Source of the DNA: Planctomycetota bacterium
GTDB lineage: Bacteria > Planctomycetota > UBA1135
Reading direction: 5' to 3'
DNA: 64,000 nt
Assembly: GCA_004295085.1 (NCBI GenBank)
Contig: SHNF01000002.1
Span: 124,001-188,000, forward strand
The notes below the pieces were generated by a model, which was not told the origin of the DNA, did not search any database, and was given only the letters and a program-made list of their open reading frames with translations. How positions within the stretch are numbered: the first letter of the stretch is position 1; each line of letters starts with the position of its first letter. Positions 33,483 to 42,500 of the stretch are shown here, piece by piece. The translations under genes were made by a program, and so were the position numbers.

Positions 33483-34000
33483 GCGGCGCCTCCGTCGCGC
33501 TGCACGCGCCGGCGCGCGATGAACACCGACCCCACCAGGGCCGCCAGCAGGATCACGGACGCCAGCTCGAACGGCAGCAGGAAGCGGTCCTGGCGCAGGA
33601 GCTCCAGGCCGATGCGCGTGACCGTCGGGTCCGGGGGGGCAAGCTGGTCCGGCGGCGCCGCGTGCCACCGGCTCGCGCCGGACATCTTGAACAGGAACAG
33701 CGCGCCGCCGCCTCCGATCAGGGCGATGCCGCCGAGCACGCGCGCCAGGCGCAGCTCGGTCGGGTCGCCGGGCGTCAGCATAAGGCCGAACAGGATCAGG
33801 ACCAGGATGCCGCCGGCATAGATCAGGACCTGGGTCACCGCCAGGTAGTCCGCGCCCAGCATCAGGTACAGCCCGGCCACGCCCATGAGCGTGCCGAGCA
33901 ACGCGAAGGCGCTGTGCACCACGCTGCGGTGGAACAGGGAGATGAGCGCGCAACCCACCGCGAGCCCTGCGAAGAACAGGAATGAGATCCAGGAGGCCAT
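33479..34000 (-). CDS. nuoJ: Complex I subunit J
   Basis: A 173-aa membrane subunit, ATG at 34000 sharing one base with the nuoI stop. Family features: SVVHSAFALLGTLMGVAGLYLMLGADYLAVTQVLIYAGGILVLILF, read in pieces over residues 23-70. The conserved pi-bulge helix has YAGGILVL. The C-terminal part has a final helix and a basic tail. Overlaps nuoK by 4 nt. Confidence 0.96.
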   Translation of the reverse strand: MASWISFLFFAGLAVGCALISLFHRSVVHSAFALLGTLMGVAGLYLMLGADYLAVTQVLIYAGGILVLILFGLMLTPGDPTELRLARVLGGIALIGGGGALFLFKMSGASRWHAAPPDQLAPPDPTVTRIGLELLRQDRFLLPFELASVILLAALVGSVFIARRRVQRDGGAA

Positions 34001-34638
34001 CAGTGGGTGGGCTCCGTTTCTGCGGCGTCGCTCGCGCCCGCGGCGCTGTCCCCCCCGCCCCCCCCGCCCCCCCCGCCCCCCGCATCCATCTTGGCGCCGC
34101 CGCCCTTGGCGGCGGCTTGGGCGGCGGCTTGGGCGGCGGCTTTGGCGGCCTTCTTGGCTTCCGCCTCGGCGATGCGGACCTTCTGGTCTTCGGTGAGGCC
34201 CTTCCAGCTGAGCAGGTCCATGACGAGCTGGCCGCGGTCCTCGACCACCAGCGCGTACTCCTTGCCCATGTGGATGCAGTCCTTGGGGCAGGGATAGACG
34301 CACAGCTCGCAGAACATGCACTTCTGGTAGTCAAGCGTGAACTTGTGCCACTCCAGCTCCTTGCCGTGGCGCGTGGCCTCCATCTCGATGCAGTCGATAG
34401 GGCAGGCCTTGGCGCAGGCGTCGCAGCAGATGCACAGGTCTTCCTCGAGGTAGTGGATGCCGCGGTAGCGCTCGTCGGTCGGCAGCTTCTCGTCCGGATA
34501 CTGCACCGTGACCGACTTGCTCCAGAGGTACTTGAAGGTGATGCCCATCCCGATGGCGGTGGATTTCACCGCGTCCCAGACGTTGCCCCAGTAGCGGCGT
34601 TTCCGCGGAGCCGTCGGGATGGAGAGGTCGGTCATCAT
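34000..34638 (-). CDS. nuoI: Complex I subunit I (two 4Fe-4S clusters) with Ala/Gly-rich tail
   Basis: A 212-aa ferredoxin-like subunit that carries clusters N6a and N6b between the peripheral arm and NuoB. Two CxxCxxCxxxCP motifs are visible: CICCDACAKACPIDC and CMFCELCVYPCPKDC. The core ends near residue 160. After it comes a tail of AAAQ repeats, then GGGAKMDA and ten Gly residues, encoded by a C/G tract. The tail is not found in normal NuoI. ATG at 34638 overlaps the nuoH stop. In a complex lacking NuoEFG, NuoI is the likely first electron acceptor on the complex. Confidence 0.95.
   Translation of the reverse strand: MMTDLSIPTAPRKRRYWGNVWDAVKSTAIGMGITFKYLWSKSVTVQYPDEKLPTDERYRGIHYLEEDLCICCDACAKACPIDCIEMEATRHGKELEWHKFTLDYQKCMFCELCVYPCPKDCIHMGKEYALVVEDRGQLVMDLLSWKGLTEDQKVRIAEAEAKKAAKAAAQAAAQAAAKGGGAKMDAGGGGGGGGGGDSAAGASDAAETEPTH
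34050..34081. repeat. C/G homopolymer tract inside nuoI 3' end
   Basis: 32 nt almost all C on the plus strand, interrupted by single G; the coding strand therefore has four G runs of six to eight separated by single C. It encodes the Gly10 tail of NuoI. Such a tract can form a G-quadruplex and is prone to replication slippage. Just downstream in the gene order, a 12-nt imperfect repeat (GGCTTGGGCGGC) lies at about 34112-34147. Confidence 0.85.
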
Positions 34639-35777
34639 GGGAGCACGCTCGGAGCGAGGGCCAGGAAGTACTCGAGAACGGCCGCGGCGAACACCAGGAT
34701 CAGGCTCAAGGGTGTCAGGTACTTGTAGCCGAGCGTCATCACCTGGTCGATGCGGATGCGCGGCAGGGTCCACCGCACCCACATCATCACGAACACGAGC
34801 AGCATGGACTTGACCGTGAACACGACCACGCACAGGAAGTCGCGCAGGGCGCCCTCGGGCATCTGCGTGACGCCGGGGAAGTTCCAGCCGCCGAACCAGA
34901 GGGCCGCGCCGACGGCCGACATCACGAACATGGCCGCGTACTCCTCCAGGAAGAAGAAGGAGAAGCGGATGCCCGAATACTCGGTGTGGAAGCCGGCCAC
35001 CAGCTCCGACTCCGACTCGGCCAGGTCGAAAGGCGCGCGCTTGGTCTCGGCCAGGGCCGCCACGAAGAACAGCACGAAGGAGGGGATGGCGATCCAGAAG
35101 TGCAGCGGATCGAAGACGTACCAGTGCAGCCCGAGCCAGCCGGCCTGCATGTCGGTGGCCGTGCGCAGCGACAAGCTGCCGTAGTAGATCACCGGCGGCA
35201 TCAGCGACAGCCCGAGCGGGATCTCGTAGCTGGCCACCTGCGCCGCCTCGCGCATGGCGCCGTAGACGCTCCACTTGTTGTTGGAGCCCCAGCCCGCCAT
35301 GATCACGCCGATGGTGGTGATGGACGAGATGGAGATGAGGAAGAACACGCCCAGGTCCACGTCGGCGATCTGCAGGCCGGGCGCGAAGGGCAGCGCCACG
35401 AACATGGCCAGGGCCGTGCCCAGGACCAGCGCCGGCGCCAGCTTGAACAGCAGGCGGTCGGCGCCGGTGACGACCACGTCCTCCTTGAGCAGCAGCTTGA
35501 CGCCGTCGGCGACCGACTGGGCCCAGCCGTGCCAGCCGCCCACGCGCATGGGACCCAGGCGCACCTGGATGTGCCCGGCGACCTTGCGCTCCAGCCAGAT
35601 GCTGAACATGGCGATCACGGTCACGAACAGCATCACGGCCGCGAAAGCCACGGCGGCGCCCAGCACCGCCACCATCCACCAGGGCATGCCGTCCGGGAAC
35701 ACGCCGTGCATCAGGTCCGTCCACAGGTTGCCCTGCGGCGGCGCGGGCGCGGCTGCGGTCACGGGATCGGTCAGCAT
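34635..35777 (-). CDS. nuoH: Complex I subunit H
   Basis: A 380-aa membrane subunit that forms much of the quinone-entry chamber. It has WLERKVAGHIQVRLGPMRVGGWHGWAQSVADGVKLLLKED (quinone-site region, read in parts) and EYSGIRFSFFFLEEYAAM, AETKRAPFDLAESESELVAGFHTEYSG. Start is at 35777, 1 nt beyond the nuoD stop at 35778. The stop overlaps nuoI. Confidence 0.97.
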   Translation of the reverse strand: MLTDPVTAAAPAPPQGNLWTDLMHGVFPDGMPWWMVAVLGAAVAFAAVMLFVTVIAMFSIWLERKVAGHIQVRLGPMRVGGWHGWAQSVADGVKLLLKEDVVVTGADRLLFKLAPALVLGTALAMFVALPFAPGLQIADVDLGVFFLISISSITTIGVIMAGWGSNNKWSVYGAMREAAQVASYEIPLGLSLMPPVIYYGSLSLRTATDMQAGWLGLHWYVFDPLHFWIAIPSFVLFFVAALAETKRAPFDLAESESELVAGFHTEYSGIRFSFFFLEEYAAMFVMSAVGAALWFGGWNFPGVTQMPEGALRDFLCVVVFTVKSMLLVFVMMWVRWTLPRIRIDQVMTLGYKYLTPLSLILVFAAAVLEYFLALAPSVLP

Positions 35778-36956
35778 CTAGCGGTCCGTCTCCCCGATGA
35801 CGATGTCGGTGGCGCCGATGATGGCCACCGCGTCCGCCAGCATGGTCCCGGGCATGATGTGCTCGACCAGCGACAGGTTGCAGAACGAGGGAGCGCGCAC
35901 GCGCACGCGCCGGGCGATCTTGCTGCCGTCGCTGACCACGTAATGGCCCAGCTCGCCGCGCGGGTTCTCGATGCCGACGTAGGCCTCGCCCGGCGCCGGG
36001 CGGATGATCAGGCCCACGTCCGGGTGGCTGACCTCGCCCTCCGGCATCTGGTCCAGGCACTGGCGCACCATCTTGAGGCTCTCCACCATCTCCAGCATGC
36101 GCACGTAGTTGCGGTCGAAGCAGTCGCCCACCGTGCCGCGGTAGCCCACGCCGGTGATCACTTTGAACTCGAGCCGGTCGTACACCAGGTACGGCTGGTC
36201 GCGGCGCAGGTCCCAGTCCACCCCCGAGCCGCGCAGCATGGGGCCGGTGCAGCCCCAGGCGATGGCCAGGTCCCGCGGGATGATGCCGACGTTGGCCGTG
36301 CGCTCGATGAAGATCTTGTTCTCGACCAGCAGGTCCCAGTACTCGGGCCACTTCTTCTCGAACTGCCGGCAGAAGTCTTCCACGTGCTGCAGCCAGCCGG
36401 GCGGGGCGTCGTTGAACACGCCGCCGGGGCGGATGAACGAGTAGGTGAGGCGCGCGCCGCAGATCTTCTCGAAGATGTCGAGCAGCAGCTCGCGCTCCCG
36501 GAACGCGTAGAAGAACGGCGTGAAGGCGCCGATGTCCAGGCCGTAGGTCCCGAACGCGATCAGGTGGCTCGCGATCCGGTTCAGCTCGACGATCAGCGTG
36601 CGCAGGTACTGGCCGCGCGGCGGCACCTCGATGCCCAGCAGCTTTTCAACCGCCAGGCTGTAGCCGAGGTTGTTGTTCATGGCCGCCAGGTAGTCGTAGC
36701 GGTCCGTGTACGGCAGATACTGCAGCCAGTCCACGTTCTCGCCGATCTTCTCGGCGCAGCGGTGCAGGTAGCCGAGGTGCGACTGGGCCGCAGTGACGAT
36801 CTCGCCGTCGGCGCGGATCAGCACGCGCAGCACGCCGTGCGTGGACGGGTGCTGCGGTCCCATGTTGATCTCCACGTCCTGGGTGCGGACGTCCAGCTCG
36901 ATCTCCCGCTGGCCGGGTTGCAGCAGTCCGGGGCTGGGTGCGGCGCGCTCCATCAC
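35778..36956 (-). CDS. nuoD: Complex I subunit D (49-kDa)
   Basis: A 392-aa quinone-site subunit related to hydrogenase large subunits. It has INMGPQHPSTHGVLR near residue 30, HRCAEKIGEN, YTDRYDYLAAMNNNLGYSLAVEKLLGI (with the quinone-binding Tyr), RPGG and the C-terminal IVIGETDR. It is not fused to NuoC. GTG at 36956 or ATG at 36953; both overlap the nuoC stop. Confidence 0.97.
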   Translation of the reverse strand: MMERAAPSPGLLQPGQREIELDVRTQDVEINMGPQHPSTHGVLRVLIRADGEIVTAAQSHLGYLHRCAEKIGENVDWLQYLPYTDRYDYLAAMNNNLGYSLAVEKLLGIEVPPRGQYLRTLIVELNRIASHLIAFGTYGLDIGAFTPFFYAFRERELLLDIFEKICGARLTYSFIRPGGVFNDAPPGWLQHVEDFCRQFEKKWPEYWDLLVENKIFIERTANVGIIPRDLAIAWGCTGPMLRGSGVDWDLRRDQPYLVYDRLEFKVITGVGYRGTVGDCFDRNYVRMLEMVESLKMVRQCLDQMPEGEVSHPDVGLIIRPAPGEAYVGIENPRGELGHYVVSDGSKIARRVRVRAPSFCNLSLVEHIMPGTMLADAVAIIGATDIVIGETDR

Positions 36957-37549
36957 ACGCAGCTGATCCCGTGGTACTCTTCCGGGAACTTGTAGTCCTT
37001 GCGCAGCGGATTCCCGACCCAGTCATCCGGCAACAGCATGTGGCGGGGATCCGGGTGCCCGGTGTAGGTGATGCCGTAGAACTCCGCCGTCTCGCGCTCG
37101 TGCCAGTTGGCGCCGGGGTACACCGGGACGATGCTGTCGATGCGGCAGTCGTCCTTCGGAATCATGGTCTTCACGCTCAGCCGCAGCTTCGTGGTGAGGG
37201 ACAGGAACGCGTACATCCCCCACAGCTCCTTGTCCTCGGCGGCGTGGTCCACGGCCGTCACGTCGATGATCTGCTGGTACGCCAGCTGGTCGCGCAGGAA
37301 GCGGCACAGGCCCACGATGCGGCCGCGGTCCGCCAGCTGCACGTAGGCGTCGCCGCGCCACAGGTGCTTGCCCTCCTTGTGGGCCGCGGCCAGCTCCTTG
37401 GCCTCGCCCTCGGCCGCGAAGACCGGGAGGTTGGGCTGGTGCAGCTCCACGGGGAAGCCGGCCTGGCTCAGGGCCGCGTGCGCGGCGCGCGCCGCCTCGA
37501 AGTAGGCTTGCATCGGGCCCCAACCGGTGTCGCGCTGGAGAGCCGGCAT
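36953..37549 (-). CDS. nuoC: Complex I subunit C (30-kDa)
   Basis: A 198-aa subunit with the family signature WHERETAEFYGITYTGHPDPRHMLLPDDW and the C-terminal PLRKDYKFPEEYHGI. The N-terminal 70 residues are Ala/Glu-rich. It is separate from NuoD. It starts 7 nt after the nuoB stop. Confidence 0.96.
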   Translation of the reverse strand: MPALQRDTGWGPMQAYFEAARAAHAALSQAGFPVELHQPNLPVFAAEGEAKELAAAHKEGKHLWRGDAYVQLADRGRIVGLCRFLRDQLAYQQIIDVTAVDHAAEDKELWGMYAFLSLTTKLRLSVKTMIPKDDCRIDSIVPVYPGANWHERETAEFYGITYTGHPDPRHMLLPDDWVGNPLRKDYKFPEEYHGISCV

Positions 37550-37556
37550 GCGCGCC

Positions 37557-38081
37557 TCAGGCGATGGACGGAGTGGATGGGATCTCGGCCACTTTCGGGA
37601 CGCGCACCACCTTCTGCCGGCGGATCTTCTGCTGCAGCAGCATGAGGCCCTCGAGCAAGGCCTCGGGCCGCGGCGGACAGCCGGCCACGTACACGTCCAC
37701 CGGCACGATGCGGTCCACGCCCTTCATCACGGTGTAGCCGAACTTGTAGTAAGGTCCCCCGCCGGTGGCGCAGGCGCCCATGGCGATGACGTACTTGGGG
37801 TTGGGCATCTGGTCGTACAGGCGCTTGACCCGCTCGCCCATCTTGAAGTTCACCGTGCCGGCCACGATCATCAGGTCCGCCTGCCGCGGCGTCGCGCGGA
37901 AGGCGCCGGCGCCGAAGCGGTCGATGTCGAAGCGCGGGCCGCCCACCGCCATCATCTCGATGGCGCAGCAGGCCAGGCCGAAGGTCATCGGCCAGATCGA
38001 GCTGAGCCGCGCCCAGTTCAGCAGCCAGTCCACCTTGGTGGTCAGGACGTTGTCCTCGAACTTCTGGCTGAGCGCTCCCAT
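37557..38081 (-). CDS. nuoB: Complex I subunit B (cluster N2)
   Basis: A 174-aa subunit holding the terminal 4Fe-4S cluster N2. [12 protein letters not shown] has the tandem Cys pair, MGACATGGG has the third Cys and [14 protein letters not shown] has the fourth. The 4-nt spacing from nuoA and 7 nt to nuoC mark one operon. Confidence 0.97.
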   Translation of the reverse strand: MGALSQKFEDNVLTTKVDWLLNWARLSSIWPMTFGLACCAIEMMAVGGPRFDIDRFGAGAFRATPRQADLMIVAGTVNFKMGERVKRLYDQMPNPKYVIAMGACATGGGPYYKFGYTVMKGVDRIVPVDVYVAGCPPRPEALLEGLMLLQQKIRRQKVVRVPKVAEIPSTPSIA

Positions 38082-38084
38082 GGG

Positions 38085-38531
38085 CTAGGCCGCCTCCTTC
38101 ACGCCGGCCTGCCGCCGCTGCGCCGCGAGCCTCTGTTCCCGCTCGAGCTGGTAGGTCTTGACCCAGTTCAGGTCGCCCTTGACCCACACGTAGGCCAGGC
38201 CGAGCAGCAGGATGGCCACGAACATCACGCCCTCGACCAGGGCCGCCGCACCCAGTCCCTCCTCCGCATAAGCCTGCTTGAGCACCCGGGCCCAGGGGAA
38301 CAGGAACGCAATCTCGACGGCGAACACGATGTACACCAGAGCCACCGTGTAGTAGCGGATGTCGAAGCGGAACCAGCCCTCGCCGATGGCGGTCTCGCCG
38401 CACTCATACGCCTCCAGGCCCTCCGCGGTCTTGCGCTGGGGCCGCACCAGGGAGCCGAGCACCATGTTCAGGAACACGAAGCCCATCCCTGCGAGCAGGA
38501 AGACGAGAATGTTGGCGTAGTGGAAGTACAA
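38085..38531 (-). CDS. nuoA: Complex I subunit A, first gene of the nuo operon
   Basis: A 148-aa three-helix subunit: YECGETAIGEGWFRFDIRYYTVALVYIVFAVEIAFLFPWA (read in parts over 42-85) is diagnostic. Start is TTG at 38531, with AGGGGG 2-8 nt upstream (38534-38539). It opens an 11-gene operon A-B-C-D-H-I-J-K-L-M-N. The genes nuoE, nuoF and nuoG, which build the NADH dehydrogenase module, are absent from the operon and from the rest of the window. Confidence 0.96.
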   Translation of the reverse strand: MYFHYANILVFLLAGMGFVFLNMVLGSLVRPQRKTAEGLEAYECGETAIGEGWFRFDIRYYTVALVYIVFAVEIAFLFPWARVLKQAYAEEGLGAAALVEGVMFVAILLLGLAYVWVKGDLNWVKTYQLEREQRLAAQRRQAGVKEAA

Positions 38532-38666
38532 GGCCCCCTACTTGGCAACCGCAGTCTGTACCGCTCCCCGGACTCACCCTAGGGCAGCGGAGGCTTGCAT
38601 TCTCACGTTCTCATGACGCTCCGGCAAGGCCGCTGTCTGCCTGGCTCAGGAGTTCTGAGAGGTGTT

Positions 38667-38696
38667 CATAAGCCACTGTATTCACAATAACTTATG
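38667..38696. repeat. Inverted repeat in the AT-rich gap upstream of nuoA
   Basis: CATAAG (38667-38672) and CTTATG (38691-38696) form 6-bp arms with an 18-nt AT-rich spacer. The repeat overlaps the stop codon of the glycosylase gene and lies about 140 nt upstream of nuoA, so it could be a regulatory site of the nuo operon. No clear promoter could be picked in 38532-38691. Confidence 0.3.
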
Positions 38697-39330
38697 TCGC
38701 TCCAGGTGCTTTCGTATCACACAACCGCCACATCAACCAGGAGCCGACGCTGCGCAGCGGCGCCCAGACATCGCCTCGGAGCTCGACCTCCTTGGGCGTC
38801 GGCCGCCGGGACAGGCCGTCCAGGCGGCGGATCCCCTCCTGGACGCCAAGGTCGAGGGCGGGCAAGACGTCCAGGCGTCCCAGGCGGAAGATCAGGAACA
38901 TCTGGGCGGTCCAGACGCCGATCCCGCGCACCTCCGCAAGGTGCTCCACGATCACGCTGTCGGGCATTCGGTGCACCGATCGCAGGCGCAGCGCCCCGCT
39001 CTCCGCCTTCTCCGCCAGATCCAGCAGGGACAACATCTTGTTCCTGGACAAACCGGCGGCGCGCAGGCGCTCCGGCGGCGTGTTCAGCAGCTCTCGGGGA
39101 GTGGGGAAGCGCGGCCCGGGCGAGAGCTGATGCACGCGGCGGAAGATTGCGCGTGCCGCGTTGCCGGCGAGCTGCTGGAACACGATGGCGCGGGCCAGCA
39201 TCTGGAAATGCGTCCAGCGCCGGACCTGCGGCAAGGGGAAATCCGGATAGGGCCCGTGCCGTCGCAGCAGCGCACCCACCGCGGGGTCGCGCCGGCTCAA
39301 GGCGCGCAGCTCCGCGGCGCTCGGTCGCAT
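38692..39330 (-). CDS. DNA-3-methyladenine glycosylase, HhH-GPD family (AlkA-like)
   Basis: Removes alkylated bases such as 3-methyladenine in base-excision repair. The 212-aa protein has FQMLARAIVFQQLAGNAARAIFRRV (helix bundle) and the helix-hairpin-helix LAEVRGIGVWTAQMFLIF. LDVLPALDLGVQEGIRR follows, with the catalytic Asp equivalent in PALDLG. It lacks a 4Fe-4S cluster. The 201-nt gap 39331-39531 upstream holds no gene and no confident promoter, apart from an AT-rich stretch near 39465. Confidence 0.9.
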   Translation of the reverse strand: MRPSAAELRALSRRDPAVGALLRRHGPYPDFPLPQVRRWTHFQMLARAIVFQQLAGNAARAIFRRVHQLSPGPRFPTPRELLNTPPERLRAAGLSRNKMLSLLDLAEKAESGALRLRSVHRMPDSVIVEHLAEVRGIGVWTAQMFLIFRLGRLDVLPALDLGVQEGIRRLDGLSRRPTPKEVELRGDVWAPLRSVGSWLMWRLCDTKAPGAT

Positions 39331-39531
39331 CGCCCGCAGGATACTGGCCCCCTTCGGTGGGTCACTCTCATGCGTAAGTCCCGGCCGTGTCGGAGATTGC
39401 TTGCGGCGCGAGCTCCGTCCCTGGCCGGGGCACGCGCATTACAAGAGTGCTGAACACAAGTGGGCCAATATATTTGGACTTGCGATCATGAATATGCAGA
39501 GAAAACCCACGGAAAGGGGCCAGTATCCGAG

Positions 39532-42500
39532 TTACCGCCGAGCGCCCAGCAGCGCGGCCGCCTGCGCGCGCACGTCACCGAAGTGTTCAGGCCAGGCGGT
39601 CTCCAGCAGGGTGCGCACGACCTCGCGCGCCTCGTCCTCGCGGCCGGCTCGGATGAGGGCACGCGCCAGGCCGAGGTAACCGGTGGGCTCCTGAGTCCGG
39701 ATGCGCACCACCTGCCGCCACTCCGAAGCGGCATCCAGCCAGCGCCCCTGCTCCTCCCGCGCCTGCGCCAGCAGCTCATGACTCTCCGACTCCTGCGCGC
39801 CGGCCTCCACGACGTTGGTGTAGGCGCGCTCGGCGGCCTCGCGCCCCAACAGCTCCGCCAGGCGGTCGGCGTGCTTGAGGTAGAGGCTGAAGTCGTGGCC
39901 GGCGGCGCGGGCCCACTCCAGCGCCTGCGCCGCCGCCTCGCCGCGCCGGCCGGCCTGATCGAGCGCTTGCACCAGGAGCGAACGTGCTTCGAAGTCCTCC
40001 GGCTGCAGCGCCACGGCCGCCGCGAGCTGGGCCGCCGCCGGCGCGAAGCGCTCTCGCTCCAGGTACACGCGGCCGAGCGCGAGCCGCAGGATCGGGTTCT
40101 CCAGCCCGCTCGCGGCCACTTCCTCCCCGAAGGCCGCCACATATGCGTCCAGGTCTTCCGCCGCGCGCAGAACGAGGAGCAGATTGTCCAGCTCCGCCTG
40201 GCGCTCGGTCTCGCGCGGCCCCCAGGCCACGATCGCGCCCGCCGCGGCATCCACCGCCTCGCGCGTGCGTCCGAGGGCGGACCAGGCCTGCGACTGCCCG
40301 CGGTAGTAGCTGGCGAGGGCGCCGTCGCCGACCCCACGGTTGGGCGCGCTCCTGACATGCAGGGCGATGGCCTCGGCAAAGAGCGCCACGGCGCGCTCGC
40401 TCAGGCCGGAGTCGGCGGCGGCGCTCGCCAGAGTGGCGATCGGCGCCTCGTTCCACTGCGCCTGCTCGCGCAGCCAAGCCTCCGCGGCGGCGAGGGCCGC
40501 GAGCGCCTGGCCGCGCTCGCCGCCGCTTCCGAGCGCCCGCACCAGGCGCGCGCGGAGGTTGTAGTCGGCGGGACGCGCCTGCACCAGCTGCTGGAGGAGC
40601 GGCACGACCTCCTTCCAGCGCCGCCGGTCGGCCAGGTACCAGGCGAGCTGGTCGCGTCCCTCGAAGCCGAGAAGGCCGCGGTCCAACGCGCCTTCCAGCA
40701 CGACGATGGCCCGGTCGCGCCGGTCCAGCCCGTCCCAGAGATAGCCGGCCACGTTGCGCAGCACGAAATCGGAGTCCGCGCGCTCTTGCGCGACCTCCAG
40801 GGCCTGCGCCTCGAAGTCCCGGGCGTGCTTGTCCCAGTAGTAGTCGTGGCGGCGCCAGTAGATGCTGCGGTTGCGGCCCTGGCCGCTCTCGAGGTCGGCG
40901 CGCAGCTCGTCCAGCACCACGGTCAGCGCCCGCCGCTCCAGGCCTGGATCGAGGCGCGCCAGCTCCTGCAGGCAGCGTCCCAGCCGACCGGCGTGGCGAG
41001 GCCAGAAGTCGCCGTTGCGGAGCTTCAGCCACTCCGGCTCGTTCTCGGCCCGGATCAACAGGAACTCCAGCTCCACAGCGATGGCCTCGAGCCTGTGCAG
41101 GCACTCGGCCATGCGCTCGACCACGTCCGGGGCGCCGCGGTGCTGGTAGAGGTTGAGCACGCGCGGCAGCTCGCCGAAGGCGAAGTCGCGCGCGTCGTCC
41201 GCGGCCGAAGCCAGCTCGCGCCGCTGCGCGATCTCCCACAGCTCGCACAGGCTGCCGACGAGCTCCGCCGCCTGCCCTTCGTCGCTGCGCTCGGCCGCCT
41301 CCGCGCGCCAGCGGGACAGAAGCGCGCGGTACAACTCGCCACCCGAGCCCAGCGCGACCATGGCGCCGCCGTCCAGGGTGCGCAGATAGACCTGGCGGAG
41401 CTGGCGGCGCAGCAGCGGAGCATGGTACGCGTTGGCGGGCTCGCGCAGCGCGGCCAGGACCGCGTCCTCGGCGCCGGCGTACTCGCCAAGCTGCATCCGG
41501 TACTCCAGCGACAGCGCGAAGAGGTCGTTGGCGACGGCATGCAGCCGGCCCGGAGCGGCGCGGTCGAATTCCAGCAGGGCGGTCTGCAGCAGCGCGGAAG
41601 CCTCGTAGCGCTGCTCGTGCGACCAGTGAGCCTGCGCGCGCGCGCCGGCGATACGCAGCCGCTCCTCGCTGCCGGCCGCCGCGGCCTGGTGCAGCGCGGC
41701 CAGCTCGCGCAACTGCTCCTCCGCCAACGCCGCCGGGACCAACCGGCCCGCGCGCGCCAGGTAATCCGCCATGAGGCGCGGCTCGCCTTCGGCCCAGGAC
41801 TCGCGGAAGGCGGCGTGCAGCGCGCTCAGCGCCGCCTGCGCGTGCGGCTCGCTGCCCTGGGCCTGGGACGCGGCCCGGTAGGCGGCCTGGAACTCGAGCA
41901 GCGCGAGCGCGCGCCGATCCAACGGCGTCACCGCGGCAGCTCGATGCTCTTCCAGGGCGCGGCGCAGCCGATCGAGGGTCGCCTCGTCCTGGATCAGGCC
42001 GGTGACCGTGTGGAAAGCGGTCAGGAAGGGATAGATGCCCTGGGCGCTGTGGCCCAGCACCGCCTCGGGCAGGCACTCGAGCAGCCGGAAATCCTTGGTC
42101 GCGGCGTACAGCTCGCGGAGCTGATGCAGGTAGTTGGAAGGGTGCGCCGCCTTGCGGAACAACGCGCGCAGCCGCAAGACCATCTCGGGATCCAGCTCCG
42201 GCGGCACGCCGTCGCCGCGGCGCTGCACCGCCTGCAGGTCCTGCCACAGGCGGCTGCTCAGCTCGTATTCGCCCAGGACCTCGTACGAGCGCAGCTTCGC
42301 CTCGTCCATGGCGGCGCGCCGGTCCAGGGCCAGGCGCCAGCCGGCCAGCGCCTGCCAATCCGCCGCGTACAGCTCGTCCTTGCCGGCGACGTCCTCCAGC
42401 ACCGCCACGGCGTCCTCCAGCCGGTCCTGCTCCGCCAGCGCGTAAGCCCAGGCCCGGCCCCAGCGCATCGCCTCGAAGCGCTCGCCGGCGCCGTAGCTCT

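Noticed and set aside
34050..34081. CRISPR or other regular array at the C-rich tract
   Set aside because: No spacer-repeat periodicity; it is a simple C/G tract inside nuoI.
39331..39531. Small gene or promoter in the gap before the glycosylase gene
   Set aside because: No open frame with a ribosome site and no clear -10/-35 pair; the AT-rich stretch near 39465 is over 130 nt from any start.
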